DNA of 64,000 bases, from positions 1-64,000 of the forward strand of contig NZ_JAGTJJ010000008.1 of NCBI RefSeq assembly GCF_028435365.1, given 5' to 3'. The notes beneath the pieces were generated by a model. It searched no databases. It was given only the letters and a program-made list of their open reading frames with translations, and was not told where the DNA came from. This DNA is from Polyangium jinanense (GTDB lineage Bacteria > Myxococcota > Polyangia > Polyangiales > Polyangiaceae). Within the stretch, counting starts at the first letter, position 1; each line of letters begins with the position of its first letter. Positions 43,816 through 53,293 of this stretch are shown piece by piece. Position numbers and translations under genes: made by a program.

Positions 43816-46767
43816 CTACCGCCGCACCCGCTCCCGCCGCACCCGAAGCCTCCGCGGCTTCTCCCCTGCCCCATCCGGCGCCAGCGTCAGCACCACATCC
43901 TCCGCGAGCGGCCCCGAAATGCGCCGCCGCGCATCCTCGATCGTCCGCACCTCGTGATCGTTCACCTTGAGCAGCCGGTCCCCCGGCTCCACGCCCGCGA
44001 CCTCGGCCTCGCCGTTCGGCGGCACCATCACGACCACGATCACCTTCGACCCGCGCTCCGTCCGCTCGCCGAGCGTGAGCGCGATGCTGCCGGCGCCCTT
44101 CGCCTCGCCCTTCGCGCTCCCCTCGCCCGGCAGCGTGATGTCCACGCGTGACGTGCTCCTTCCCGCGCGCACCTTCACCGTCGTCGACGCACGCCCGAGG
44201 TCCGACGAATACGCCTCGATCGTCGCATCTCCCTCGGGCACGCCGACAAGCTTGAAGTGCCCCTCGCGATCCGTCGTGGCAACACCACGCGGCAGCGGCC
44301 CGAGCGGCAAGTACGTGGGCACCATCCCCGCCGCCACGCGCGCGCCCGCGACGGGTTCGTCGTTCGGATCGACCACCGTGCCCTCGACCTCGCCGGCCTC
44401 GGCGAGATCCACCGCGCCGACCTCCACCTCGCGGCTCGGCGCGGCGGCGACGGTGGCGATCTTCTCGTTCTGCGCCCAGTCCGGATGCGACGCGACGATC
44501 CGCACGCGGCCCGGCGCGAGGTCCTTCACCTCGAACGCGCCCTCGGCATCGCTGCGCGCGCGACGCACGCCCGCGTCCGTGTAGACCACGACCTCGGCGC
44601 CTTCGATGCGCTCGCGTCCATCACGACCCGTGACCTCGCCGCGCGCCGTGATGCCCTCGGCGAGCTCGTACGTGAGCTTCGACGGCGCGATCTCCACCTC
44701 CTCGACGATCGGCGCCTTGCTCGGACGCATGAGCACGAAGCGCAAAGGCAAACCCGCGGCGTCGGGGATCTCCACGTCGCCATCGTCGTCCGTGAAGAAC
44801 GTGCGTCGCAGCGGGACCGCGGGGTCGAGCGAGACGGCGCGCACCTCGACACGATCGAGCGCATAGCCGCGATCGTCGGTCACGTGCACGACGACGGCGT
44901 CGCGCTGGCGCGGCAGGACGATCTCGACCTCCTTGCGCTCGCGATCGGGGATCTCGACGATGAGCCGCGCCGCGACGTCGCTCGGCGTCTCGGGGCGCGC
45001 GACGCTGATCAAGACCTCGTCCGGGACGGCGGCAAACGCAAAGCTGCCACTGTCGTCGGTGTAGGTGACGCGCTCGAACGTGCCGACGGCCGCGGCAATC
45101 TCGACACGCGCGCCGCCCACGGGTCGGTGATCGGCATCAACGACGCGGCCTTCGAGCGAGCCACCTTGGCGCAACACAACTTTTACGCGCGCCTCGCCGC
45201 CCGAGGTGATCGTGACGGTCTCGCTCTCGGCTTCGACGTAGTCGGGATGCCGGACGATCGCGTGCACGCGGCCGGGCGGGATCGGTTCGGCGCGGAACTC
45301 GCCGTCGGCGCGCGTGACCCACGGATCGCCGCCGCCGCCGAGCGAGGTCGCGGCGAAGGAGCCCGCGCGCGGCAAGTCGGGGATCGGGCCGGGCATCACG
45401 CCAAGCTCGCCGATGGGCAGGAGCGGCAGCGGGCCGGGCAACGCGAGATCGAAGTGATCGTCGCGGAACTCGGCCATCGCGCTCGTCTCGTCGATCGGCA
45501 TGCCCTCGATGTCCACGCCGACGACCTCGATCGTCGCGCCGCCGACGGGAAAACCTCGATCGTCGACGACCTCGCCGACGAGCGCGCCGCCGCGCAGGAG
45601 CGAGACGCGCACCTCGGTGGCGTCGTCCTCGACGGGCACGGCGCTGCGCGGCACGAAGCCCGGGGCGCGCGCGCTGACGGTCGCGTAGCCGAGCGCGATC
45701 GGGCCGAGCACGACCACACCTTTCGCATCCGTACGACCGTGGATCGGGAAGGGGCTCAGGCCTTCCTCGGCGAGCACGACGCTCGCTTCCTTCACGGGCG
45801 GCGCGTCCTCGGATTCGCCGTCGGTCACCTTCACCGTGATGCGTCGGCCCGCGCCGAGCACGAGCTTCACGGGTTTCGTCACGGCGCGTTCGAGATCGAC
45901 CCCGAGCTCCGTCGCGCTCACGCGTTCGCCGAGCTCGGCCTTGAGATCGTACCCGCCGCGCCGAAGGCCGACGATCCGCGCGACGCCGTTCGCATCCGCG
46001 ATCGTGCTGCGCGCCGGCCAGAGCCCCGCGCCCGCGCAAAGCACACGCGCATACGGCGCGGGTTTGCCGTCGGACTCCACGACCGACACCTCGATCGCGC
46101 CGAGCCGTTCGAGCTTGATCCGCACGGGAACCGGTCCCGGGAGCACGCCCGTCCGCACGACGTCGTCGTACCCGCGCGCCGTCACGCGCACGGAAAACGG
46201 ACCCTGCCCGAGCCGATCGATCCGCGCGCGACCCTCCGCGCCGGTCATGGCCACGAACGGCAGCGGATCTCCGCCCGTGACGGTGATCTTCGCGCTGGGG
46301 AACGGCTTCTCCGCCTCGTCGACGACGACGACATCGATCGCCGCGGCCGGCTGGAGCACGAGCCTCACGACGCGCTCTCCGGGCCCGAGCACGACCCGCA
46401 CCGACCCTCGCGCGCGCCCCTCCGCATACGCGAGAAACCACGCTTCCCCGCGCGGCATGCTCTCGAGCGAAGCGACGCCATCGTCCCCTGCCCGCGCCTC
46501 GCCTGCGAAGTACGTGGTCCCGCCCTGGATCGAGAACAGCCGCACGAACGCGCCGGGCAGCGGCCTGTCGTGCTCGTCGACGATGGCCACGCGCACGTCG
46601 GCGTCGCGCGTGGAGAGCATCGCCGGCAGCGCGGGCGCCTGCATCACGAGGTCGAGCGCGGAGAGGCGCGTATCGAAGAGCCCCGCCGTGTAGACGAAGC
46701 ACACGAGGGCGGCGAGGAGCGCGACGAGGCGTGAGGGCCAGGAGGGGTGCGGGAGGCGGGCGCTCAC
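43816..46767 (-). CDS. Carboxypeptidase-regulatory-repeat protein with C-terminal PDZ domain
   Basis: The 983-residue product has an N-terminal hydrophobic segment (VALLAALVCFVYTAGLF) that anchors or exports it. Eight or more repeats of the carboxypeptidase-regulatory/transthyretin-like fold follow; the recurring core resembles V-V-D-x-x-G-x-P-V-x-G-A-x-V-x-V, as in VVDADHRPVGGARVEIA and VVDPNDEPVAGARVAAG. The end is a PDZ-like domain (EVAGVEPGDRLLKVNDHEVR, TIEDARRRI). It probably works in the periplasm as a scaffold binding exposed C-termini. Repeats are well diverged, so the array is old. Confidence 0.85.
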   Translation of the reverse strand: MSARLPHPSWPSRLVALLAALVCFVYTAGLFDTRLSALDLVMQAPALPAMLSTRDADVRVAIVDEHDRPLPGAFVRLFSIQGGTTYFAGEARAGDDGVASLESMPRGEAWFLAYAEGRARGSVRVVLGPGERVVRLVLQPAAAIDVVVVDEAEKPFPSAKITVTGGDPLPFVAMTGAEGRARIDRLGQGPFSVRVTARGYDDVVRTGVLPGPVPVRIKLERLGAIEVSVVESDGKPAPYARVLCAGAGLWPARSTIADANGVARIVGLRRGGYDLKAELGERVSATELGVDLERAVTKPVKLVLGAGRRITVKVTDGESEDAPPVKEASVVLAEEGLSPFPIHGRTDAKGVVVLGPIALGYATVSARAPGFVPRSAVPVEDDATEVRVSLLRGGALVGEVVDDRGFPVGGATIEVVGVDIEGMPIDETSAMAEFRDDHFDLALPGPLPLLPIGELGVMPGPIPDLPRAGSFAATSLGGGGDPWVTRADGEFRAEPIPPGRVHAIVRHPDYVEAESETVTITSGGEARVKVVLRQGGSLEGRVVDADHRPVGGARVEIAAAVGTFERVTYTDDSGSFAFAAVPDEVLISVARPETPSDVAARLIVEIPDRERKEVEIVLPRQRDAVVVHVTDDRGYALDRVEVRAVSLDPAVPLRRTFFTDDDGDVEIPDAAGLPLRFVLMRPSKAPIVEEVEIAPSKLTYELAEGITARGEVTGRDGRERIEGAEVVVYTDAGVRRARSDAEGAFEVKDLAPGRVRIVASHPDWAQNEKIATVAAAPSREVEVGAVDLAEAGEVEGTVVDPNDEPVAGARVAAGMVPTYLPLGPLPRGVATTDREGHFKLVGVPEGDATIEAYSSDLGRASTTVKVRAGRSTSRVDITLPGEGSAKGEAKGAGSIALTLGERTERGSKVIVVVMVPPNGEAEVAGVEPGDRLLKVNDHEVRTIEDARRRISGPLAEDVVLTLAPDGAGEKPRRLRVRRERVRR

Positions 46768-46847
46768 GTCCTCTGTTGCTAGCGCGCATGGTGTGAACGG
46801 ACCAGCGGCAAGAGCCGGCCTTCAGAGGCTGATCCGTGCGCCCGTGG

Positions 46848-47063
46848 TCAGTCCTCTGCCCAGGGATCGATGATGCGCACTCCCGTGCGCCCGATGTCGG
46901 TCTCGTTCCGGGTGACGACCACGAGCCCATGCGCGAGCGCGGTCGCCCCGAGAAGCGCGTCGATGGCAGGGAGCATCTGTCCACGACGCTCCGCCTCGCC
47001 CTGAAGCCTGCCCCACGCGAGCGCGATGTCCTCGGTCACATCAAGCAGACGACCGGCGAACCG
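46848..47063 (-). pseudogene. VapC-type PIN toxin, N-terminal half lost
   Basis: The frame matches only the second half of a VapC ribonuclease: RFAGRLLDVTEDIALAWGRL, then LPAIDALLGATALAHGLVVV, TRNETDIGRTGVRIIDPW. The N-terminal half with the first catalytic aspartate and glutamate is missing, and no start codon in a plausible place precedes it. The sequence runs directly into the end of the antitoxin gene in another frame, so an internal deletion joined the two. Confidence 0.75.
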
Positions 47064-47310
47064 CTCCCGATCGCTCGACCTCGATCTCCGAGCCGACGAG
47101 CGGCGAGCTCGCAAGGAACTCGACCAGGCTCTCCTTGGGCTTCACGAGCTTCACGTAATCATCGAACGACAAGACGACCGCGGCCTCGACCCCGCGCCTC
47201 CGGATGACCTGCGGCCCATGCTTCTTGGCCTCGTCGACGACCTCGCCAAGCCGGCTCTTCGCTTCCTCGAGCCGCCACACCTTCCCCGTCCGCTTGGCCG
47301 TGCCCTTCAT
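47041..47310 (-). CDS. Phd/YefM-type antitoxin (3' end altered)
   Basis: The 89-residue product shows the antitoxin fold: KVWRLEEAKSRLGEVVDEAK, GPQVIRRRGVEAAVVLSFDDY, then a toxin-binding tail LVEFLASSPLVGSEIEVERS. The last residues (GAVRRSSA) come from toxin-gene DNA read out of frame. The repressor half should be intact, but its toxin partner is broken, so it is an orphan. ATG at 47310. Confidence 0.8.
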   Translation of the reverse strand: MKGTAKRTGKVWRLEEAKSRLGEVVDEAKKHGPQVIRRRGVEAAVVLSFDDYVKLVKPKESLVEFLASSPLVGSEIEVERSGAVRRSSA

Positions 47311-47396
47311 GATGACCTCATTCTCCCTGATCGCTGCTTCTCCGCACGCCCTACTTCCCTCCATGTCCTCGAACATGAAGGGGTAGAATCGCCCCG

Positions 47397-48323
47397 ATGA
47401 GCACCTTACCCAACCCGAAAACTTTGGTTCGACTCTTGATCCTCCATGCGGCGCTTGGCCTCACCGCGCTCGCTTGCAGCGCAGAGAGCGCTCAGGGCGG
47501 ATCGACGAGCAGCTCGAGCAGCGCGACCGGGGGCGGCTCGGCCGGCGGCATGGGTGGAATGGGCGGCGTCGGCGGCCAGAATCAAGGCGGCGCGGGGGGA
47601 CAGGGCGGCATCAATTTCACGACGGGAAGCGGCGGCGGTGTCCCCTTGGTCGACGTCGACGTGGTCATCACGGCCGACAATGCCTACAGCTTCGGATACG
47701 GCAACGTCGACGGGATCACGCATTTCACCCAGGGCACGCGCGCGCAGACGGCCGGCCAGATCTTCAATTGCGGCGAAGGACCGGAGGCCTACGTCGTGCC
47801 CGCGGCCGACGCGCCTCCGTCTGCGTACCTGTACATCGTGACGTGGGACGATCTCTCGGTGACGCAAGGTGTGCTCGGGCAGTTCCGCCGCGGCGACGGC
47901 GCGCCCTTGTATACCGGGGATGCAAAGTTCGAGGTATGCGCGACCGGCGTCAACATGCAGGCGAGCCAAACCGGCCCCACGCAGCCCGAGATCAACGAGC
48001 AAATCGCCCTTTGCAACAGCGGCAATGGGGACGAGACCACCACGAGCGCGGGCTGGGTGAACCTCGCGGGGGCCGTGACGGCCGGCGCGATCGGTTCACT
48101 CGCGGTGGGGGAAGCCAACGATCCGGCGGCGGGCGGCTCCTTTCCTCCCACCTGCCCCACGGGCTCCGCGCCCCCCGAGGCGGCGAGCATCGACCCGGAG
48201 GCGCACTGGATGTGGTATCAGCCCGGCGGCATCGCGAATCCCTTTCAATCGACGGGATCGAACACGTTCCGCGCGTACTTGATTTTCCGCCTCGCGGCTG
48301 AGGACATCCCGGATCCCAAGTGA
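47397..48323 (+). CDS. Lipoprotein with Gly/Ser linker
   Basis: The 308-residue product has a signal peptide with lipobox LTALA-C27, a GGMGGMGGVGG-type linker and a C-terminal beta-rich domain (VDVVITADNAYSFGYGNVDG, YLYIVTWDDLSVTQG) of about 220 residues with no recognised family. It resembles other secreted proteins of this organism in layout. Part of its upstream region recurs at 48360 (see findings). Confidence 0.78.
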   Translation: MSTLPNPKTLVRLLILHAALGLTALACSAESAQGGSTSSSSSATGGGSAGGMGGMGGVGGQNQGGAGGQGGINFTTGSGGGVPLVDVDVVITADNAYSFGYGNVDGITHFTQGTRAQTAGQIFNCGEGPEAYVVPAADAPPSAYLYIVTWDDLSVTQGVLGQFRRGDGAPLYTGDAKFEVCATGVNMQASQTGPTQPEINEQIALCNSGNGDETTTSAGWVNLAGAVTAGAIGSLAVGEANDPAAGGSFPPTCPTGSAPPEAASIDPEAHWMWYQPGGIANPFQSTGSNTFRAYLIFRLAAEDIPDPK

Positions 48324-48404
48324 GCGGTCGCCTGCCTTTCCACACGTCCGGCCGCCCTACTATGTCCTCGAGCATGAAGGCGATGTCCCTGTTGGGGCAA
48401 CACG

Positions 48405-51400
48405 TCAAGGCTTCGCCGCCTGGAGCGAACGTAGGATGGCGGGCAGGTCATCGTGGTCCTGATACGCCACGACTTGCACGTTGAAGTCGCGTGACCAGCG
48501 GTCGCGGTCGCTCGCGGGTTCTCGGATCAGAGCGTAATGCCTTCGCGCTGCAATTCCAAATGATCTGACGTTAAGCTCAAAGACAAGGTCGAGATCCAGC
48601 GGATCATTGATGCCGTATCCGACGAGAAGGAAGGTGTAGTCCTGGAGGAGGAAGCTCATTATACGCTGGTACGAGAGAGCACCTGCTGCGATCGTGTACT
48701 CGGCCTGCGTCATGACGACAGTGTCCGCCTTCTCGGCCGTTCCGTGGATTTTGAACAATACATTTCGGCCGGTAATAATATCCGAGTATGCGTTCTCTGC
48801 CTCCTTCCACGTATAGGCGGTTCGTCTGGGAGGGCCTTCTAGATGCTCGACCAAGGAATCGTAGTTTGTGGTAGCGAGAACGCAGACTCCGAGCTCGACG
48901 AGCGCCCGATGCACGTCCGCGGGAGTGGCATCGGGCGGACGAAACACAGCATCCATCGCTGCCTGATATTGACGTGCGTTACGAAGCTCGGTCCTCGCGG
49001 TATCGAGCGCACTGAGCATGGTTTCGAGCGAGCGATGCCCGCTTCGGAAAAACGTGCGCATCGCCGCGACCTGATCCGGCAGCCAGACACCCAGCCGCTC
49101 CACCTGATCGAGCAAGCGATCTGGCAGTTCGCTCCACTTGGGAAAGTTTCCCTTCACGTCCTTCGCCAGCGACAACCCTGAGCCGAAGAGTACAGCAAGC
49201 TTGTTTTGCCGGTACGCTTCGATGAGAGGCGGAGGGAAGACGACTCCATGTGCGACAGTGGGCGTGGAGGACATGGTCGGTGAAGTGGCGCGTACTGGTG
49301 TTGGCCGAAGTTGGACGATCTCACGTGGGCTCCGCGGTGTCCAGGTCCCTTGAGCGGCAGCTTCCTTAGCCAACAGGATCACCCGCGTCCAATCCCGTTG
49401 CGGAAACGTTACTTGGATCTGTTCCAGAGCCGCGACGGCTTCGGGGGTGCCGCGTGAGATGAGCACGTTCAGGAGCCCATTTCGCAATTCCACCACCATA
49501 TCTCTGGGTGTGATTGGATGAAGACCTCGCGATCGATGCTCAGCACCTTCATCCTCCGGGAACTCGTGCTCGAGCCAGGTGTAGAGTTCCGCGATATCGG
49601 CGGTCGTCAACTTTCTTCCCCACGCATCCGACCGCCGCAACCTGATGTCTATTGCATCGACGGCGGTCAGGAACACCTCTCGACCGAAGCTAGGATCCGC
49701 GCGTAAGAGCGGACGAATGGCGGGCCATCCAGCATTCTGCGCGTACACCATGAGCGCGTGCGCCGCCGCATGCATGCGAAGCCGCGCGGCCCCTTCGAGA
49801 GGGACAGGTAGCGTGAGAATCGACGCTGCATAATCCACCACGCCGTCGACATCGTGCGCGATGAGTTCATTCAGCAAGTGGCCAAAGAAGGATGCCTTCA
49901 GCTCCGTTCGCTGCACGAACTTGAACAGGAATTGTCCAAGCGTTTGGTCCCAGCAGCCGCTCATGCGACTGAGCACGGAAACATGATCCCACCGCTCGTG
50001 GTCGCGTTCGAGGTGTATGCCCAAGACCTCCAGCACGCGTACTGGCCTCGCTCGGTAGGCGCGCGCTACGATTTGGCGGTTCTGCTCGTATCCCCCACCT
50101 TGCAGGAAAAATTCGAGCGGGATAGCAGACCACCTCCGCCAGATCGCTTCGCTGTGCTGATCGAGCCACGCAGGATCGAGCTGGTGTAGCAAACACAGGT
50201 ATCGGTATCCGGCTGCCGCGGGACGATGAAATCCATCGAGACCGAGCCACTCGTCAGCACGCTCGTTCGTCCGTAAGAGGTACGCTCGCCCGATGTCCAG
50301 AATACGATCCCGCGTCTCGGCATCGGCGCGCTTCCAGCCGGGAAAATTAGTCACATCCCATTCATAAGTACCTGCATCCGATTCCCCAACCGTGCCAACG
50401 GTCATCCAGCCCAAGAGCTGCCAGCCAGCGTCGTCCTCACCCGCCTCGAATCGACGCATGCATTCTCGAATGCGTCTAAGGGCCTTTGGACGCTCGCGAC
50501 GTTTCCTCGAGGAGCGGCCCGCAAACATGCGCCTGTATCTACCTCTCACCTTTGCGTCTTGCCGGTACGCGCGACGCATCCACCGAGAGGTTGGAGAACC
50601 CAGCACAACCAGCGGAGGGATGTCAGGCATCGCCTGGCGTAGTTCTTCCATCTCCAGGATGGCACCAATAATTGGATCTGCGACCTCGAAGCTCCACATT
50701 CTGGTGGAGGTAAATTGCGCCAAGATTGCCGCCCACCGAACACGTATTGATGGCGCAGTTTCCGTCCTCAGCTGTTCGATGACCCAGGGCACGTCACGAG
50801 GCAGAACGAATCCATCGCTTACAAACACGGATGCGTCGTGCTCGCCCCAGGGCGGCAGGCTGTTGAGGGCGCTGGCGAGCAGGCGTCGCCTACGGTCGTC
50901 ATTCGAGACATCCGGAGCATCTCCCTTATGATAAGGACGATGACCGAAAATACCTTCGTAGTGCAAAAGCCGCTCACGAACAGCTTGGGCAAACGCGGGC
51001 CGAACCTGGGGATCATCGATATGCTCCCATCCGCGTACCATGATCGCCTCCGACAGCGATTCAAACGCGTACGACAAATCATCGCCATGTCTTGGGGGCA
51101 GCCCCAATGTCCAGTGCAGGGCATCCGGCAGAAGAGCCGCTGGCAACGTGTCTTCGAGCCTGTGCAGAAAAGCCACGTATGTGCCGCTATACGACTCCCT
51201 TTTTGGCGGCGTCAGACTCGCGAATAGCTCCGCGGCGCTCAGGTCGTCGGCCCACAACGCCTCCAGCGCAGATCCTTTCAGCTTGTCGTCTGGGTCCGGT
51301 CCACAATTGCCCCCGATCAACGGTTTGAGCCGCCGTTTCGTTTCCCGACTGCCAACGCGCACGACTGCGTCTGCCGCGTCCGAGCGAATACCGTAATCCT

Positions 51401-52937
51401 CACTGACATCCAGCGCGAGATCTGCCAACTCGTCTTGCAGCGCGGCAACGCACCCCGCCTCAGCCATCTGAATGGCTGCCCGCCGGGCCATGACATAATG
51501 ATTGCGATCCGTGATGTAGGGACGGAGCTGCTCGGCGAGCCGCGGGTGCACGAGATGCGCCTGGGCCCGGCGATCGTACATGATGGGGTCCGCGCGCATC
51601 TCTCGACGATCGATCTTTTCCAGCAGCGCACGGAGGAGCGCCTCCCGCTCGGCAGCTCCGACCATCGCAAAATCACTACCGAGCAACGGCTCTGGATCGA
51701 TGCCAAGCAAACGCTGGCGGAAATCGCCGTCCATGCTCGCCAGCCATGCAATGGTCTCGCGCAGCGCCGGGACCGTCCGACCCATCGTCGAATTCGAGAC
51801 TTCCCGCACGAGTTGCTCCGCAGTGAGCCCTCGCATCTTCAGGAATCGGGCCGCCAGGAACTCCGCGTAGGTCTGATGTGCCCATCCTGCACGACCGGCT
51901 CCCCCAGGCCGGAAGAGCCCGCTATTGAGCACCTCCTTCATGGCGGCGTCGGTCACCGGGACGTCGCCGTCCTGGCTCGGCTCCACGCCACCGAGCAGCT
52001 CGTCGATCCTGACCACATCCGAGGAGACCGCTCCACGGTCCGGCCCTCGAAAATGGATGAGGCTTCGGCGGCCCAGGATGCTGACCGCTGCGATCCGCGA
52101 TGCGAGCGCCAGACGCTCGTCCCTATGGAGCACGCCGGTGCGCCTGGCATCTCCACGCGAGGGGCTCGGGTCCTCGCAGAGTCTTCGGCATCCCTCCTCG
52201 TACAGCTCGACGCGTGAACGCGGCAGCTTCCGGTGCTGCTGGTACTCTGCAAGGAGGAAGCCCAAGGTGATCGGCTTGCTCGCCAGTGGCTCGGCGTTCG
52301 CCCTGGCCACCTCGCCAAGGAAGCGCTCCCCATCCTTCCCCGCAGCCAGCGCGACGTCGACCCTGCGGAGCGGGGCGAGCGCGTAGAAGACCGCTGGCTC
52401 TGATTGCTCGCTGCTCTTCCAGATGCGCGGGAGCTGCTCGTCGAGCACCGCCGGCCACTCCGCCGAGCGACACGCAACACGAAGCCTCAGCGACGAAGCA
52501 GACCCTTGCTGAAGGTGATGGATGAGTTGGGACGCGACATGGAGGGGCCCCTTCGGGTGCTCGTCGAGGCTGTCGAGGATGAGCGTCAGCGGTGACGCGT
52601 TCGCGAGCCATCGCTTGAACGGATCCGTCCCGAAGATCTCCTTCTCCAGTTTGTCGTGCTGCCACCTGAAGTCGACGAAGAGCGTTGCCTCGACACCGCC
52701 ACGTGCGCGCACGTGGTCGCGGTACTCTTCGACCACGTAGGACTTGCCGATCCCAGGTTCCCCCAGCAACGCGACGCACGGCTTGTCCTCCAGCTCCTCG
52801 AGCGTCTTCGCATGCGGGTTGATGTGCTTGCCGTACTCCCCTTCGGGGTCTGCGAAGTAGTCACTCCACAACGAGGGAGACGTCTCGCGCGGCACCCAGA
52901 ACCGCTTCCACGGAATGTTGCTGGCCAACCTCGTCAT
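48405..52937 (-). CDS. STAND-like NTPase with C-terminal SIR2 domain, probable anti-phage defence protein
   Basis: This 1510-residue single protein has a P-loop NTPase at its N-terminus: Walker A GEPGIGKS at 59-66, Walker B LILDSLDE at 119-126, and WAHQTYAEFLAARFL at the end of the winged-helix part, as in NACHT/STAND proteins. The middle 800 residues are helical and HEAT-like. The last 266 residues (1245-1510) are a SIR2 domain: VLFGSGLS, TTNYDSLVEH with N1358, FKIHG with H1398, and LLVGYGINDPLD. SIR2 effectors in phage defence usually destroy NAD+ on sensing infection. In most known systems the effector is N-terminal; here it is C-terminal. The ATG at 52937 has only a weak ribosome site. 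The 3' part is clearly less GC-rich than the 5' part. No partner gene is adjacent. Confidence 0.85.
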   Translation of the reverse strand: MTRLASNIPWKRFWVPRETSPSLWSDYFADPEGEYGKHINPHAKTLEELEDKPCVALLGEPGIGKSYVVEEYRDHVRARGGVEATLFVDFRWQHDKLEKEIFGTDPFKRWLANASPLTLILDSLDEHPKGPLHVASQLIHHLQQGSASSLRLRVACRSAEWPAVLDEQLPRIWKSSEQSEPAVFYALAPLRRVDVALAAGKDGERFLGEVARANAEPLASKPITLGFLLAEYQQHRKLPRSRVELYEEGCRRLCEDPSPSRGDARRTGVLHRDERLALASRIAAVSILGRRSLIHFRGPDRGAVSSDVVRIDELLGGVEPSQDGDVPVTDAAMKEVLNSGLFRPGGAGRAGWAHQTYAEFLAARFLKMRGLTAEQLVREVSNSTMGRTVPALRETIAWLASMDGDFRQRLLGIDPEPLLGSDFAMVGAAEREALLRALLEKIDRREMRADPIMYDRRAQAHLVHPRLAEQLRPYITDRNHYVMARRAAIQMAEAGCVAALQDELADLALDVSEDYGIRSDAADAVVRVGSRETKRRLKPLIGGNCGPDPDDKLKGSALEALWADDLSAAELFASLTPPKRESYSGTYVAFLHRLEDTLPAALLPDALHWTLGLPPRHGDDLSYAFESLSEAIMVRGWEHIDDPQVRPAFAQAVRERLLHYEGIFGHRPYHKGDAPDVSNDDRRRRLLASALNSLPPWGEHDASVFVSDGFVLPRDVPWVIEQLRTETAPSIRVRWAAILAQFTSTRMWSFEVADPIIGAILEMEELRQAMPDIPPLVVLGSPTSRWMRRAYRQDAKVRGRYRRMFAGRSSRKRRERPKALRRIRECMRRFEAGEDDAGWQLLGWMTVGTVGESDAGTYEWDVTNFPGWKRADAETRDRILDIGRAYLLRTNERADEWLGLDGFHRPAAAGYRYLCLLHQLDPAWLDQHSEAIWRRWSAIPLEFFLQGGGYEQNRQIVARAYRARPVRVLEVLGIHLERDHERWDHVSVLSRMSGCWDQTLGQFLFKFVQRTELKASFFGHLLNELIAHDVDGVVDYAASILTLPVPLEGAARLRMHAAAHALMVYAQNAGWPAIRPLLRADPSFGREVFLTAVDAIDIRLRRSDAWGRKLTTADIAELYTWLEHEFPEDEGAEHRSRGLHPITPRDMVVELRNGLLNVLISRGTPEAVAALEQIQVTFPQRDWTRVILLAKEAAAQGTWTPRSPREIVQLRPTPVRATSPTMSSTPTVAHGVVFPPPLIEAYRQNKLAVLFGSGLSLAKDVKGNFPKWSELPDRLLDQVERLGVWLPDQVAAMRTFFRSGHRSLETMLSALDTARTELRNARQYQAAMDAVFRPPDATPADVHRALVELGVCVLATTNYDSLVEHLEGPPRRTAYTWKEAENAYSDIITGRNVLFKIHGTAEKADTVVMTQAEYTIAAGALSYQRIMSFLLQDYTFLLVGYGINDPLDLDLVFELNVRSFGIAARRHYALIREPASDRDRWSRDFNVQVVAYQDHDDLPAILRSLQAAKP

Positions 52938-53045
52938 CGCGTCCCGACCCGTCTCTTCTCCTACTATGTAGGGGGAGAAGAAGGGGAACGCACACGGCCC
53001 CCGCGAGCCCGGAGGACCTGCCAACCGGCCTGTAGCTTGCTCAAG

Positions 53046-53273
53046 CAGGTCGATCGACCTCCTCCACCACGTTTGCAACCGGTTCACACAGGTCGATCGA
53101 CCCCCTCCACCCCGTCTGCAACCGGCTCGAACAGGTCGATCGACCCCCTCCACCCCGTCTGCAACCGGCTCGAGCAGGTCGATCGACCTCCTCCACCACG
53201 TCTGCAACCGGTTCGAGCAGGTCGATCGACCTCCCGGATCGACCTTGAACCCGTTCCCCCAGGTCCCTCGACC
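53046..53273. repeat. 43-bp tandem repeat with palindromic core, upstream of the STAND-SIR2 gene
   Basis: Five units begin at 53046, 53089, 53132, 53175 and 53218, exactly 43 bases apart; a worn sixth begins near 53260. Each starts with CAGGTCGATCGACC, in which GGTCGATCGACC is a perfect 12-bp palindrome, and continues with CTCCTCCACC and a TGCAACCGG block. The intervening parts are nearly identical, so this is not a CRISPR array. The array ends about 110 bases upstream of the start codon of the minus-strand gene. Confidence 0.9.
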
Positions 53274-53293
53274 GTCCGGTGGACCACACATGC

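Noticed and set aside
44257..46734. 825-codon plus-strand frame
   Set aside because: It is the mirror of the repeat/PDZ protein; composition is rich in Arg and His as expected of a shadow frame.
53046..53273. Possible CRISPR array
   Set aside because: The whole 43-bp unit is repeated with few changes; there are no unique spacers and no cas genes nearby.
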